Notes: a model not told the origin generated them from the letters alone. 64,000 bases of DNA from Duncaniella sp. (GCA_023664955.1 JAMPEV010000001.1:750962-814961); one strand, 5' to 3'; counted from the stretch's first letter, positions 25,623-37,346 are shown. Program-made: numbers and translations.

Positions 25623-27227
25623 TTACTTAATAAAAGGGATTTTTGGGGCTGTCATGCCCCAGTTCCCACGGTCGAGAGAGCGGTATGACAGTGCTTCCTG
25701 GAGATGATGCGTGAGTATAGGGGCTCGTGAGGCCCCTTCCGCGCTTAGTGCCGGGTTGAGACCATTCTCCAAGTCGGCAATCGTACGGGCTACCTTAAGA
25801 ATTCGACTATATGCACGTGCACTCATGTCGAGCCTCTCCATCGCCTCCCGGAGCATCTCGAGTCCCTCCTTGTCAATCAGGGCATGTGTCGATAATAGCC
25901 GCGAATTCATCTGGGCATTGCAATGGATATTTCTCTCTCCGGCAAATCGTATCGCTTGGATGTCGCGCGCTCGGATAACTCTTTGCTTCATCATCTCGCT
26001 CCGCTCACTTTCCTTTGTAGAGGAAATTTCGTCAAACGGCACCGGAAATATCTCCACTTGCAAGTCAATACGGTCAAGCAGCGGGCCGGAAATGCGGTTG
26101 AGATATTTCTGAACAGCCCCGGGCGGGCAAATACACTCCTTAGTGGGATGATTGTAATATCCGCACGGACACGGATTCATACTCGCCACGAGCATAAAGC
26201 CTGTGGGATAATCAATTGAGTACTTCGCACGAGAGATTGTGATATGCCTGTCCTCCAAAGGTTGGCGCATTACCTCCAAAACTTGGCGCGAAAATTCCGG
26301 GAACTCATCCAGAAAAAGCACCCCATTGTGAGCGAGGGATATTTCGCCCGGTACCGGATTTGTACCTCCCCCCACAAGTGCCACCGGCGAGATGGTGTGG
26401 TGAGGTGCCCGGTAGGGACGAGATGACATTAGCCGCGAACCGCTCTTTAACTTACCGGCCACTGAATGTATTTTAGTGGTTTCGAGCGCCTCAGCCAACG
26501 TCAGAGGTGGCAATATTGTTGGCAAACGTTTTGCCATCATAGATTTACCAGCTCCCGGAGGCCCCACCATGAGAATATTATGACCGCCGGCACATGCCAC
26601 TTCAAAAGCCCTTTTAACAGTCTCCTGTCCCCTTACCTCCGAAAAATCACAGTCAAAAATAGCTGAAGCCCTTGCAAATTCCTCACGTGTGTTGACCACC
26701 ATGGGTTGCAAGTCCACCTTTCCCGTTATAAAATCAAGTACCTGTTTAAGGTCGGTGACTCCATAAACGTCAAGATTATTTACCACGGCAGCCTCCGAAA
26801 CATTAGCGTGGGGGACAATCATCCCCTTAAACCCTAACTCCCTGGCCTTTATCGCCATGGGTAAAGCCCCGCGGATTGGCAATACGCTACCGTCAAGCGA
26901 CAATTCACCCATAATCATATAACTATCTAAGGGTATCTTACTTTCAATCTGCTCCGCAGCTGCGAGTACCGCCACTGCAATTGGAAGGTCATAGGCGGCA
27001 CCCTCTTTTTTCACGTCGGCCGGAGAGAGATTTATGATAACCCTTCTTCTTGGCCAACTAAAGCCACACTGCCTCATGGCGGTGAGTACGCGATGGTGGC
27101 TCTCCTTTACCGCCGTGTCAGCCATACCGACAAGTGCGAACGACATTCCCTTGTCAGCCACAACTTCAATGGTAACTAAAATAGCGTCAATGCCCTGCAC
27201 GGCTGCTCCGTAAGTCTTTACTAACAT
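25623..27227 (-). CDS. YifB/ComM family Mg-chelatase-like AAA+ ATPase
   Basis: 534 residues, slightly longer than the usual 500-515. An N-terminal Lon-protease-like fold domain (SFALVGMADTAVKESHHRV, IINLSPADVKKEG), the Walker A GPPGAGKSMMAKRLP, Walker B LFLDEFPEF, the zinc-like cluster CPCGYY...CICPPG, the sensor ISGPLLDRIDLQ and a C-terminal Mg_chelatase_C domain (RAYSRILKVARTIADLE) are all present. ComM-type helicases extend recombination branches in natural transformation. Note that the second motif has C-x-C-G-x(10)-C-x-C. Convergent with the GH3 gene. Confidence 0.93.
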   Translation of the reverse strand: MLVKTYGAAVQGIDAILVTIEVVADKGMSFALVGMADTAVKESHHRVLTAMRQCGFSWPRRRVIINLSPADVKKEGAAYDLPIAVAVLAAAEQIESKIPLDSYMIMGELSLDGSVLPIRGALPMAIKARELGFKGMIVPHANVSEAAVVNNLDVYGVTDLKQVLDFITGKVDLQPMVVNTREEFARASAIFDCDFSEVRGQETVKRAFEVACAGGHNILMVGPPGAGKSMMAKRLPTILPPLTLAEALETTKIHSVAGKLKSGSRLMSSRPYRAPHHTISPVALVGGGTNPVPGEISLAHNGVLFLDEFPEFSRQVLEVMRQPLEDRHITISRAKYSIDYPTGFMLVASMNPCPCGYYNHPTKECICPPGAVQKYLNRISGPLLDRIDLQVEIFPVPFDEISSTKESERSEMMKQRVIRARDIQAIRFAGERNIHCNAQMNSRLLSTHALIDKEGLEMLREAMERLDMSARAYSRILKVARTIADLENGLNPALSAEGASRAPILTHHLQEALSYRSLDRGNWGMTAPKIPFIK

Positions 27228-27356
27228 GTTATTTTATAAATAATTGAATGAGTGGGAGTGAGTTCCCCCATTTATGGGGCGTTTTTATAAGATTATCCGG
27301 TATAAAAATTCACGAAATGTGCAATTCAGCCATCTGAGCCGGAATGGAACTCTCTA

Positions 27357-30300
27357 TTACTTATTAAGCAAAGAGTGTACTTCTCGGGTAGTGAGACCTC
27401 TCCTTTCAGCGTAATCTGCTATTTGGTCATCGCCAATATCTCCGATTATGAAGTACCGGCTTGAAGGATGGGAGATATATAGTCCGCTTATTGATGATGA
27501 TGGATGCATGGCGCCATTCTCAGTAAGTGTAATGCCAATCGTCCTCATATCTATCAGCTTATCTAATAGCTGATTGACCTTTTGATCAGGAAGTGAGGGA
27601 TACCCGATTGCCGGTCGAATGCCCTTATACTTAGCAGCAAACATTTCTTCCACAGTAAGCGATTCATCCTTTGCGTATCCCCATAAATTTGTGCGTACAA
27701 GATGATGAAGATACTCCGAAGTCGCCTCCGCAAGTCGATGGGCAATTGTCTGAGTAAGAAGTGATTTATATGAATCTTGCTCCTCGTCATATTTTTTTAT
27801 TAACATTCCCAAATCAACCGATAACGCAAAAGCTCCAACATAGTCGGCATCGGGAGAGATGAAGTCAACCAGTGATTTGTATTTATCTGTCTCTTTCTTC
27901 AACTGTTGACGAAGAAGTGGAATGATTACAGAATCAATTTCCAGATTATCGCCCGAAACCTTCGCCTCGCTAAACCGGACTATAGCCCGGATAAAAGTTA
28001 AGCCGTCTTTCCGACATTCCGGCTTAACGACAGTAGAGGACTCGTCCTCTTTTTCCAGTGACATTAAGCCACTGAGAACCGACTGAGCATCACGGAATAG
28101 CCTAATTCCCTCCTCACCGCCGGGATGACTGTCAAGCCACTCCCTTTCACATGCCGGACAATGATGGATATGCGTTAAGGATGCAAATTCAGCCGGCATT
28201 TTCCATACTGTGAAAAATTGCCGCCAATTGATATAGTGTATAACCTCCTTAATCTTTATTCGCAGCTCCCTCCTCCCTAAGTAAGAAGGCACTACAGGGA
28301 TATAATTGCTGAAATCAACTTCAAATTTCTTCGCCCTCGACTCATGCAATGCCACAATCTCGCTCTCTTTTGAGAACTCCCGTTCGCGTATATCGTCATA
28401 CTCGCGTCCAAGTTCTTCGACAAAATCCTTGCGTGTGTCAGGATTGAGTAATCGAGCTGCAATCAAGGGGTTTTGAGATGCATCCTTGACATGTATTACG
28501 GGGTGCGAGTAATGTGGCGCAATTTTCAATGCCGTGTGGATTCGCGAAGTGGTGGCACCTCCGACCATAATAGGTATGTCAAGTCCGGCTTTCTGCATCT
28601 CGTCAGTAACATGCACCATCTCATCAAGTGAAGGGGTGATGAGTCCTGACAGACATACTATATCGGGCTTTTCACGCATCGCAGTCCTGACAATTTCCTC
28701 CGCAGGAACCATTACACCAAGGTCGATTACTTCGTAATTATTGCAAGCAAGCACAATCGACACTATATTCTTTCCGATATCATGCACGTCACCTTTCACG
28801 GTGGCAAACAACACTTTACCTGCTTTACCGGTAGAAGAATCGCTATGCGACAGCTCGATGGCTGGTTGGAGAATGGAGACAGCCTGCTTCATAGTACGCG
28901 CCGTCTTAACCACCTGGGGCAGAAACATTTTTCCTTCACTAAACAGCTGGCCTACACGGTTCATACCCTCCATCAACGGACCATCGATGATTTTTACCGG
29001 GTCAGAGTACTCCGACAATGCCTCCGTTAAATCCTCATCAAGATAATCAGAAACACCTTTTATGAGTGCATGGGTCAATCGCTCGCCCACCGGCTTTTGT
29101 CGCCAACCATCCATTTTATGCGTCTTTTCCGACTTCCCACCATCCTCCGAAGCTTTTCTTTCCACCTCAGCCTGGGCATAGGCTATCAGCTCGTCAGCTG
29201 CCTCAGGACGTCGGTAAAGGACCACATCTTCGAGCAATGCCCGAAGTTGCGGGTCTATTTCCTCGTAAGTCACCGATGTCGACGGGTTTACGATTCCCAT
29301 ATCCATGCCATTGGAAATAGCATGGTAAAGGAACACTGCATGCATCGCTTCGCGGAGATAATTATTACCTCTAAATGAGAACGAGAGGTTGCTGACTCCT
29401 CCACTCACTTTTGCTCCCGGAAGGTTCTCTTTTATCCATTTCACGGCACGGATGAAGTCGAGACCATAACGGTTATGCTCCTCCATACCTGTGGCTATGG
29501 CAAGTATATTAGGATCAAATATGATATTCTGAGGATCAAATTCAGCCTCCTTTGTAAGCAACTTGTATGCTCTTTCACTAACTTCGATTTTGCGTTCATA
29601 AGTATCGGCCTGACCATCCTCGTCAAATGCCATAACGACTACGGCCGCACCAAGTTGGCGTAGCCTGCGAGCATGTTCGAGGAATTTATCTTCCCCCTCC
29701 TTTAGAGAGATGGAATTGACAATGGACTTACCTTGCACGCATTTAATTCCGGCCTCTATCACATCCCAATTGGATGAGTCAATCATCACCGGCACACGGC
29801 ATATATCAGGTTCCGCGGCTATCAGATTCAGGAACGTTGTCATCTCTTGCGAGGCATCAAGCATTCCGTCATCCATATTTATATCAATGATTTGCGCACC
29901 ATCCTCAACCTGTTTTCGGGCAATTGCAAGGGCTTCGTCATGCTTTCTTTCTTTAATCAAACGCAGGAATTTGCGTGAACCTGCCACGTTACAACGTTCC
30001 CCCACATTCACAAAGTTGTTACGGGGCTTTATCTCCAAGAGTTCGAGCCCGGAAAGCCACAATCCGTCATGGCGCAGAGAAGGAATGTGCGGTTTCTTGT
30101 CTTTGACTACATCAGGGTATTTTGCGATATGTGCCGGGGTTGTGCCGCAGCACCCTCCGATGATATTTACAAGTCCTTCATCCACAAACTGAGTCATCAA
30201 CGAGGCCATTTTTTCAGGCGTTTCGTCATAGGTACCCATGGCGTTGGGCAGCCCGGCGTTAGGATGAGCTGAAATCGGATAGGGAGCTACACTTGCAAGC

Positions 30301-31067
30301 TCGGCAAGGAAGCGCTTCATTTGCGATGCGCCGAATGAACAGTTAAGCCCTATGGTAGCTATATTTGCATGCTCCACTGAGGCAAGGAAAGCCTTGAGAG
30401 TTTGTCCCGAGAATGTTCTACCGTCGTTACCCGACAACGTAAGCGACAACATAATCGGACGTTGTTCCTTTAGTTGCTCCATTACTGTAGCGGCAGCGTC
30501 GAGGGCGGCCTTAACGTTAAGACTGTCGAAGATTGTCTCGAATAGAAGAAGGTCAACGCCACCTTCTATCAGTGCGACAACCTGCTGGTAATATGCATTG
30601 TAAAGGTCGTCATAATTGACAGCCCGGAAACCCGGATCGCTGACATCGGGACTCATTGAGGCAGTTTTATTGGTGGGACCCATCGAACCGGCCACCCAGA
30701 TTTTGCGTCCCGGTTTTTCTTCCATAGCCTTGTCAGCAACCCTCCGCATCAACTCCGCCCCGGCTCTATTAATCTCGCTGACATACTCTCGCATATCATA
30801 GTCAGCCATAGAAATAGAATTGGAGTTGAAGGTGTTGGTTGACACTATGTCAGCTCCGGCATCGATATACTGCCTGCATATATCGGCAATCACATCCGGC
30901 TTTGTAAGGTTGAGAAGATCATTATTTCCTCGAAGGTCGCAGTGCCAATCAGCAAACCGCTCTCCGCGGAAATCCGCTTCAGTGAGTTTTAGTCGCTGAA
31001 GCATAGTGCCCATCGCCCCATCGAGAATTAATATACGTTTCCTAAGCTGCTCCTGAAAGCTTTCCAT
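27357..31067 (-). CDS. metH: Cobalamin-dependent methionine synthase
   Basis: 1236 residues, full length. It makes methionine from homocysteine with methyltetrahydrofolate in the cytoplasm. Order: homocysteine domain with the zinc Cys in GLNCSFG and GGCCGTTPAH; folate domain (INVGERCNVAGS-like FVNVGERCNVAGSRKF); cobalamin cap and B12-binding domain with DVHDIGKN, whose His762 binds cobalt; C-terminal activation domain with RPAIGYPS (S-adenosylmethionine site). The promoter at 31093-31124 leaves a leader of only about 20 nt, so no cobalamin riboswitch can fit. ribF lies upstream on the same strand but has a separate transcription signal. Confidence 0.97.
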   Translation of the reverse strand: MESFQEQLRKRILILDGAMGTMLQRLKLTEADFRGERFADWHCDLRGNNDLLNLTKPDVIADICRQYIDAGADIVSTNTFNSNSISMADYDMREYVSEINRAGAELMRRVADKAMEEKPGRKIWVAGSMGPTNKTASMSPDVSDPGFRAVNYDDLYNAYYQQVVALIEGGVDLLLFETIFDSLNVKAALDAAATVMEQLKEQRPIMLSLTLSGNDGRTFSGQTLKAFLASVEHANIATIGLNCSFGASQMKRFLAELASVAPYPISAHPNAGLPNAMGTYDETPEKMASLMTQFVDEGLVNIIGGCCGTTPAHIAKYPDVVKDKKPHIPSLRHDGLWLSGLELLEIKPRNNFVNVGERCNVAGSRKFLRLIKERKHDEALAIARKQVEDGAQIIDINMDDGMLDASQEMTTFLNLIAAEPDICRVPVMIDSSNWDVIEAGIKCVQGKSIVNSISLKEGEDKFLEHARRLRQLGAAVVVMAFDEDGQADTYERKIEVSERAYKLLTKEAEFDPQNIIFDPNILAIATGMEEHNRYGLDFIRAVKWIKENLPGAKVSGGVSNLSFSFRGNNYLREAMHAVFLYHAISNGMDMGIVNPSTSVTYEEIDPQLRALLEDVVLYRRPEAADELIAYAQAEVERKASEDGGKSEKTHKMDGWRQKPVGERLTHALIKGVSDYLDEDLTEALSEYSDPVKIIDGPLMEGMNRVGQLFSEGKMFLPQVVKTARTMKQAVSILQPAIELSHSDSSTGKAGKVLFATVKGDVHDIGKNIVSIVLACNNYEVIDLGVMVPAEEIVRTAMREKPDIVCLSGLITPSLDEMVHVTDEMQKAGLDIPIMVGGATTSRIHTALKIAPHYSHPVIHVKDASQNPLIAARLLNPDTRKDFVEELGREYDDIREREFSKESEIVALHESRAKKFEVDFSNYIPVVPSYLGRRELRIKIKEVIHYINWRQFFTVWKMPAEFASLTHIHHCPACEREWLDSHPGGEEGIRLFRDAQSVLSGLMSLEKEDESSTVVKPECRKDGLTFIRAIVRFSEAKVSGDNLEIDSVIIPLLRQQLKKETDKYKSLVDFISPDADYVGAFALSVDLGMLIKKYDEEQDSYKSLLTQTIAHRLAEATSEYLHHLVRTNLWGYAKDESLTVEEMFAAKYKGIRPAIGYPSLPDQKVNQLLDKLIDMRTIGITLTENGAMHPSSSISGLYISHPSSRYFIIGDIGDDQIADYAERRGLTTREVHSLLNK

Positions 31068-31092
31068 ATCACTGTGTATCTCAAAATATTAG

Positions 31093-31124
31093 CAAAGGTA
31101 ACTTATTCCGGCAACATCTACAAA
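31093..31124 (-). promoter_or_regulatory. Promoter of metH
   Basis: On the minus strand TTTG (31124-31121), 20 nt, TACCTTTG (31100-31093): a full consensus match. Predicted start near 31089. Confidence 0.85.
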
Positions 31125-31178
31125 TCCAGCCACAAATAAATTTTGGATTTTTTAAGTAGAGCCACTATAGTAGAGTTG

Positions 31179-32099
31179 CTATAGCTTACTTGCTGCTTCT
31201 CGGTCGGATTTTAGTTGGGCTTGGAGCTTGGATGTGGAACTGAATTTTTTCTCCGGACGGAGGTATTTTATGAATTCCACTACGATTTCTTCATCATACA
31301 GGTAGCCAACATAATCAAGTATATGGGCTTCGATTGAAAGACGTCCGGGAACGGTTTCATCAGCTACCGTGGGGCGGAAGCCGATATTAACAATCGCTTT
31401 GCGACGGATGCCGTCGGGGGTGATTACATAGGCCGCATACGCTCCGCTCTTGGGGATGAGTGAGGCGGAGTCGACCGGCACCATGTTGGCGGTTGGGAAG
31501 CCTATCGTACGCCCCAGCCTATTCCCGTCAATCACCATACCACGCAGACTATACGGACGGCCAAGTGCCTCGTGAGCCTTATCAGGCTCACCTTTCAATA
31601 GATAATTACGTATGATTGAGGAGCTAATCGGCGAACATTTACCGGCATATTCCGGTGCACTAATCATATCAACGCCCACCTCCTTGCCAATGGCACGGTA
31701 CTGTTCAAAACTCTCTATCCGGTCATGACCAATATGATTATTGAAGCCCACCACTAACGCATCGATTCCATACTTCCTATGGAGCATTGTGAGAAACTCG
31801 CGGGCTGACATATAGCGAATCTTATCATTGAAAGTCAGCATAATAATATCATCCGCTCCAGCCGATTCCAGACCCTTCATACGTTCCTCGAGAGTGGTGA
31901 GAAGCCCCGGTGTCTCCAAAGGACGCACCAACGACATAGGATGACGCGAGAAAGTCACCACCGAAGGCACCAACCCGCGGGCTTTGGCTTCCGCGCCAAG
32001 ATAGTCTATCAGAAACTTGTGACCAAGATGCACGCCATCATACATACCCACCGCGGCTATGCGGCGACGTTCGTTGTTGCTCTTCGTGATGATATTCAT
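31179..32099 (-). CDS. ribF: Bifunctional riboflavin kinase / FAD synthetase
   Basis: 306 residues. It converts riboflavin to FMN and FMN to FAD. The N-terminal adenylyltransferase domain has GMYDGVHLGHKFL (HxGH-type) and SSSIIRNYLLKGE; the C-terminal kinase domain has GRTIGFPTANM and the FRPTVAD stretch. Length is typical. It is an isolated gene, about 100 bp upstream of metH. FAD/FMN supply could serve flavoproteins elsewhere. Confidence 0.94.
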   Translation of the reverse strand: MNIITKSNNERRRIAAVGMYDGVHLGHKFLIDYLGAEAKARGLVPSVVTFSRHPMSLVRPLETPGLLTTLEERMKGLESAGADDIIMLTFNDKIRYMSAREFLTMLHRKYGIDALVVGFNNHIGHDRIESFEQYRAIGKEVGVDMISAPEYAGKCSPISSSIIRNYLLKGEPDKAHEALGRPYSLRGMVIDGNRLGRTIGFPTANMVPVDSASLIPKSGAYAAYVITPDGIRRKAIVNIGFRPTVADETVPGRLSIEAHILDYVGYLYDEEIVVEFIKYLRPEKKFSSTSKLQAQLKSDREAASKL

Positions 32100-32145
32100 A
32101 TCGTGTATTTTTTCCTGTTAAGAGTATGTCTAATTAATCACTAAA

Positions 32146-32153
32146 CAAACTTA
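32146..32153 (-). promoter_or_regulatory. -7 box upstream of ribF
   Basis: TAAGTTTG on the minus strand (32153-32146); no good -33 element at the expected distance. Predicted start near 32142, about 43 nt before the ribF ATG. Confidence 0.45.
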
Positions 32154-32233
32154 TTATTGCTGATGTTCGCCTGCTCGTTGCGGCTTGTCTCCACATGTGG
32201 TGACCCTACATTTCCTTATTCAATTCAGATTTG

Positions 32234-32854
32234 CTATGCGCTCTTATAGCGGCTCAACAAGTCCACAAACTCATCACCCGGTTTTACTAACACCGCTTGA
32301 AAGCCGTATTGCCGGGCAGCGTCTACATTTGATTGTGAGTCGTCAAAAAACAGAGTCTCTTCAGGCTGAATCCTACATTTCTCAACTGCATAATCGAAAA
32401 TTCCTCGTGCCGGCTTGCAGCATTTTGCCTCGTAGGAGGTCACTATGCCATCGAAATAGCCGGAAATTTCCAATCCTTCCTTGCGAAATTCATCAGCAAT
32501 CCTGCTATTCATCATAATCGGATTTGTGTTGGATAGCAGATATACCGGGTAACGCTTGCGCAACTCACGCAGCGCACGCAACCGCCCCACGGGTATTCCG
32601 ACAAGGAACTGATTGAATGCGGCATCAATCTCCTCATCGCTGACCGGATGGGAAAACAGCTTGCGCACTTGCTCACGAAACTCATCCGCATCAATTTCAC
32701 CAGCCTCGAGAGCTAAGAAAGCACCTTTCTGTCCGTAAAGGCCCAGGAACTCATCAGCATCCTTCATGCCAAGGTTCTCAAATGCCTTCACACACCTTCC
32801 GCGGTCGAGATCCATTATCACACCGCCCAAATCAAAAAGCAAATTCTTTATCAT
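32234..32854 (-). CDS. HAD family hydrolase (subfamily IA, phosphatase-like)
   Basis: 206 residues. Motif I FDLGGVIMDLD (nucleophile Asp7 in LLFDLGG), motif II YLLSNTNP (Ser/Thr), motif III Lys (near KCCKPARGIF), and motif IV FFDDSQSNVDAA, all of subclass IA. A cap domain lies between motifs I and II. Such enzymes dephosphorylate small metabolites; the substrate is unknown. Motif I reads FDLGG rather than the usual FDxD, a variant known in this branch. Divergent from pyrG. Confidence 0.88.
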   Translation of the reverse strand: MIKNLLFDLGGVIMDLDRGRCVKAFENLGMKDADEFLGLYGQKGAFLALEAGEIDADEFREQVRKLFSHPVSDEEIDAAFNQFLVGIPVGRLRALRELRKRYPVYLLSNTNPIMMNSRIADEFRKEGLEISGYFDGIVTSYEAKCCKPARGIFDYAVEKCRIQPEETLFFDDSQSNVDAARQYGFQAVLVKPGDEFVDLLSRYKSA

Positions 32855-32893
32855 TAATCGTTGATTTCGTCTTTTTAATCACTACTTCGGATG

Positions 32894-32901
32894 CAAAGGT
32901 A
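32894..32901 (-). promoter_or_regulatory. -7 box of the HAD hydrolase gene
   Basis: TACCTTTG on the minus strand (32901-32894). Possible -33 elements fall at 32921-32926, inside the pyrG promoter of the other strand, so the two promoters overlap. Confidence 0.55.
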
Positions 32902-32906
32902 AGTAA

Positions 32907-34598
<1,692 letters not shown>

Positions 34599-34684
34599 CT
34601 AACTAAATTGCAGCTATATAGAATTCTCAATAAACTGTAATTTACCCTACTCATCTTCAGAATTTAAAAACTGTATAGAAAATA

Positions 34685-36778
34685 ATGGACAAAAATTCAC
34701 TAACAGGCTTGTTGCTAATGGGGCTTGTGATTTTCGGGTTCATGTATCTCAACCGCCCATCGGCCGAGGAACTCGAACGTCAACGCCAGGAGCGCGAGCA
34801 GATGGAGGCGCAGGAGCGGCAGAAGTCGGCCGAGCCGGCGCTTATGACGCTCGACTCCATCACCCCCGCCGAAATCAACAGCATTGAGGCCACCGTGCGC
34901 CAGCTCGGCGTTAAAGACACCGTAACCGGTGTGACAACTCTCGCTATTGACAAGTCAGTCATCACCCTTTCCGCCGATGGAAAACTCGATGGCTCTGTAG
35001 AAGCTAACGGACAAGATGTACCTGTGGCTGCAATTGTCAGCAACGACCTTAGCTCGCTGAAAGGGAGCGTGGCGGACGCTGCGGTGAAGAATCTTCGCGA
35101 AGGCCTGGCAACAGCAGCTCGTTATAAGGGATTGACACGCCATCTCTCAGGCGACAGCACCACCGTGAAACTTGAGAATAAATACCTTTCACTTGAACTG
35201 TCAAACAAGGGTGGTGTAATTTCTCGCGCCACACTGCTCGACTACGATAGCTACGATTCAACAAAGGTCACCCTTCTTGACCCTGCCACCGACAGCTACG
35301 GATTCACTCTCACATCAGCTACCCAGCGATTTGACACACGCGAATTTTACTTCACTCCTATAATCGAGAATGACAGCACTGTGTTTATGGGCCTCGACAT
35401 GGGCGATGGAGCCAAGTGGGGAATCCGATACACCCTCCCTGAGGATAGCTATCTCGTTAACATCGACGTGGTGCAATCAGGCATGGAGGTCATCATCCCT
35501 TCATCTGTAGCGAGCATGGACCTGAACTGGCATCAAAAGATGCGCCGCTACGAGTCAGGGCGCGTATTTGAGGAACGCAACTCAGCGTTATATTATATGT
35601 ATGTGGATGGCGATGTGGATAATCTCAGCGAAAGCTCCGACAAAAGCGAAGAGATTAATCAGCGCCTGAAATGGGTGGCTTGCAAAAATCAGTTCTTCTC
35701 AGCCGTACTGATGGCTCGCACTAATTTCTCATCCGCAAATCTTGAAAGCAAGGTGCTCGACTCCCCGGATTTCATCAAGGCGATGAACCTGGACATGACA
35801 ATGGAGTACTCCGCCGCCCTTGCCAACCCGGCTTCATTCGTGATGTACCTCGGTCCCAACTCTTATCCTTTGATGAGCGAGGTGGAGAAGAATATTTTCC
35901 CGGAAGAAAACATGAACCTCAACAAGCTGATTCCGCTCGGATGGCCGATCTTCCGCTGGATTAACACATTGATTATCATACCGCTTTTCACATTCTTGGG
36001 AAGCTTCATCAGCAATTACGGCATAATCATCCTGATTCTTACCATTTTCATTAAGCTGATTCTCTTCCCGTTCACTTACAAAAGCTACATGTCGCAGGCG
36101 CGTATGCGATTACTTGCGCCTGAAATCAAAGCTATTAACGACAAGTATCCCGGCAACGAGAATGCGATGAAGCGCCAGCAGGAGACCATGGCCCTATATT
36201 CGCGAGCCGGCGCCAACCCTATGTCGGGCTGTCTGCCGTTGCTGCTTCAGATGCCTGTGCTCGTAGCGATGTTCTGGTTCTTCCCCTCAGCCATCGAACT
36301 TAGAGGCGAGTCATTCCTTTGGGCTAAGGACCTTGCAGCTCCCGATGCTATAATATCATGGAACGCAAATATACCATTCATTTCAAGCACTTTCGGCAAT
36401 CATGTGAGCCTTTTCTGCTTGTTAATGACCGTCACTAACATCATCTATACACGCATCAATATGCAGAATCAGCCATCATCTTCGGCAATGCCGGGAATGA
36501 AATGGATGATGTATCTGATGCCGGTGATGTTCCTGTTCATTTTCAACAATTATGCCTCCGGCTTGAGCTACTACTATTTCCTTTCGCTCCTTATCACTAT
36601 CGTGCAGACTTATGCAGTACGCAAGTTTGTCTCCGAGGACAAGATGCGTGCTAAAATGGCTGAAAACGCTAAGAAACCCAAGAAAAAATCAGGTTTCATG
36701 GCACGCCTTGAAGAAGCACAGCGCCGCCAGCAAGCCATGCTGAGAGAACAGCAGAAGCAAAAGGGAAAGAAAAGATAA
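34685..36778 (+). CDS. yidC: Membrane protein insertase YidC
   Basis: 697 residues, somewhat long for Bacteroidota (600-650). It inserts and folds inner-membrane proteins with or without SecYEG. N-terminal transmembrane helix (about 5-22, GLLLMGLVIFGFMYL), a Glu/Gln-rich linker, then a large periplasmic domain (about 60-400) and the conserved five-helix core (about 430-650) with LLLQMPVLVAMFWFFP. The C-terminus is very basic (KKPKKKSGFMARLEEAQRRQ), suited to ribosome contact. A hairpin (36803-36846) follows. Confidence 0.96.
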   Translation: MDKNSLTGLLLMGLVIFGFMYLNRPSAEELERQRQEREQMEAQERQKSAEPALMTLDSITPAEINSIEATVRQLGVKDTVTGVTTLAIDKSVITLSADGKLDGSVEANGQDVPVAAIVSNDLSSLKGSVADAAVKNLREGLATAARYKGLTRHLSGDSTTVKLENKYLSLELSNKGGVISRATLLDYDSYDSTKVTLLDPATDSYGFTLTSATQRFDTREFYFTPIIENDSTVFMGLDMGDGAKWGIRYTLPEDSYLVNIDVVQSGMEVIIPSSVASMDLNWHQKMRRYESGRVFEERNSALYYMYVDGDVDNLSESSDKSEEINQRLKWVACKNQFFSAVLMARTNFSSANLESKVLDSPDFIKAMNLDMTMEYSAALANPASFVMYLGPNSYPLMSEVEKNIFPEENMNLNKLIPLGWPIFRWINTLIIIPLFTFLGSFISNYGIIILILTIFIKLILFPFTYKSYMSQARMRLLAPEIKAINDKYPGNENAMKRQQETMALYSRAGANPMSGCLPLLLQMPVLVAMFWFFPSAIELRGESFLWAKDLAAPDAIISWNANIPFISSTFGNHVSLFCLLMTVTNIIYTRINMQNQPSSSAMPGMKWMMYLMPVMFLFIFNNYASGLSYYYFLSLLITIVQTYAVRKFVSEDKMRAKMAENAKKPKKKSGFMARLEEAQRRQQAMLREQQKQKGKKR

Positions 36779-36802
36779 TTAGATCTAAGCGATTTTCCCA
36801 AT

Positions 36803-36846
36803 ATCACAGCGGTCACATCCCTAAATAAGGATGTGACCGCTGTGAT
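36803..36846 (+). terminator. Strong hairpin after yidC
   Basis: A perfect 18-bp stem (ATCACAGCGGTCACATCC at 36803-36820 with 36829-36846) closes an 8-nt loop. No T run follows, so it may block 3' decay or act on both strands rather than be a classical terminator. Confidence 0.6.
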
Positions 36847-36979
36847 TCAACACCATCCACCACCTGAGCGACAATGACATAGACAGACAAAAGATATGTT
36901 TTTCACACACATTAGATGAACCTCCGTTGATTGCCAATCGTTTTATAACTAAATCCATCAAATTGGACGGTTGACAATT

Positions 36980-37237
36980 ATGAAGATTTTCACAATAAGA
37001 AAGATAGCAATTGCCGCAGTGGCTGCAGCGTCATCGCTTGCTATGACATCATGCTCAGGCTGGTGGATTGGCAGCAATGGATGGGGGCTCACCCAACAAG
37101 GTCCTGGTGGAATCAACATAGGGGTAAGCGGTGGTTGGGGAGCTTTAAATCCCGGCCCATCCACACCGCCTCCCCCACAAAATCCCGGCCCGGGTCCGGG
37201 CGGTCCGGGCGGTCCGGAAATCCCTCCACCCTATTAA
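36980..37237 (+). CDS. Tiny Pro/Gly-rich lipoprotein
   Basis: 85 residues from ATG 36980 (an in-frame ATG 9 nt upstream is possible). The signal MKIFTIRKIAIAAVAAASSL ends in the lipobox AMTSC (Cys25). The mature part begins SGWWIGSNGWG and ends in a Pro/Gly tail of the PGPGPGGPGGP type. The tail may span peptidoglycan or be unstructured. No family recognised. A terminator follows at 37305-37346. Confidence 0.7.
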   Translation: MKIFTIRKIAIAAVAAASSLAMTSCSGWWIGSNGWGLTQQGPGGINIGVSGGWGALNPGPSTPPPPQNPGPGPGGPGGPEIPPPY

Positions 37238-37304
37238 TTTCGAAATTCAACACCCGAAACAAGTCAAAGCAACAAGCTGCAACTCAATGCAACTTATAAT
37301 AATA

Positions 37305-37346
37305 GGTCACACTGCCATTCGAATGAACTGCAGTGTGACCATTTTT
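37305..37346 (+). terminator. Rho-independent terminator after the small lipoprotein
   Basis: GGTCACACTGC (37305-37315) pairs perfectly with GCAGTGTGACC (37330-37340), followed by ATTTTT. Confidence 0.85.

Noticed and set aside
27266..27286. Hairpin CCCCA/TGGGG followed by T run between yifB and metH
   Set aside because: The T run is on the plus strand, whereas both neighbouring genes are on the minus strand; at best it is antisense.
31068..31178. Possible riboswitch upstream of metH
   Set aside because: The promoter leaves a leader of about 20 nt, too short for any known cobalamin or SAM riboswitch.
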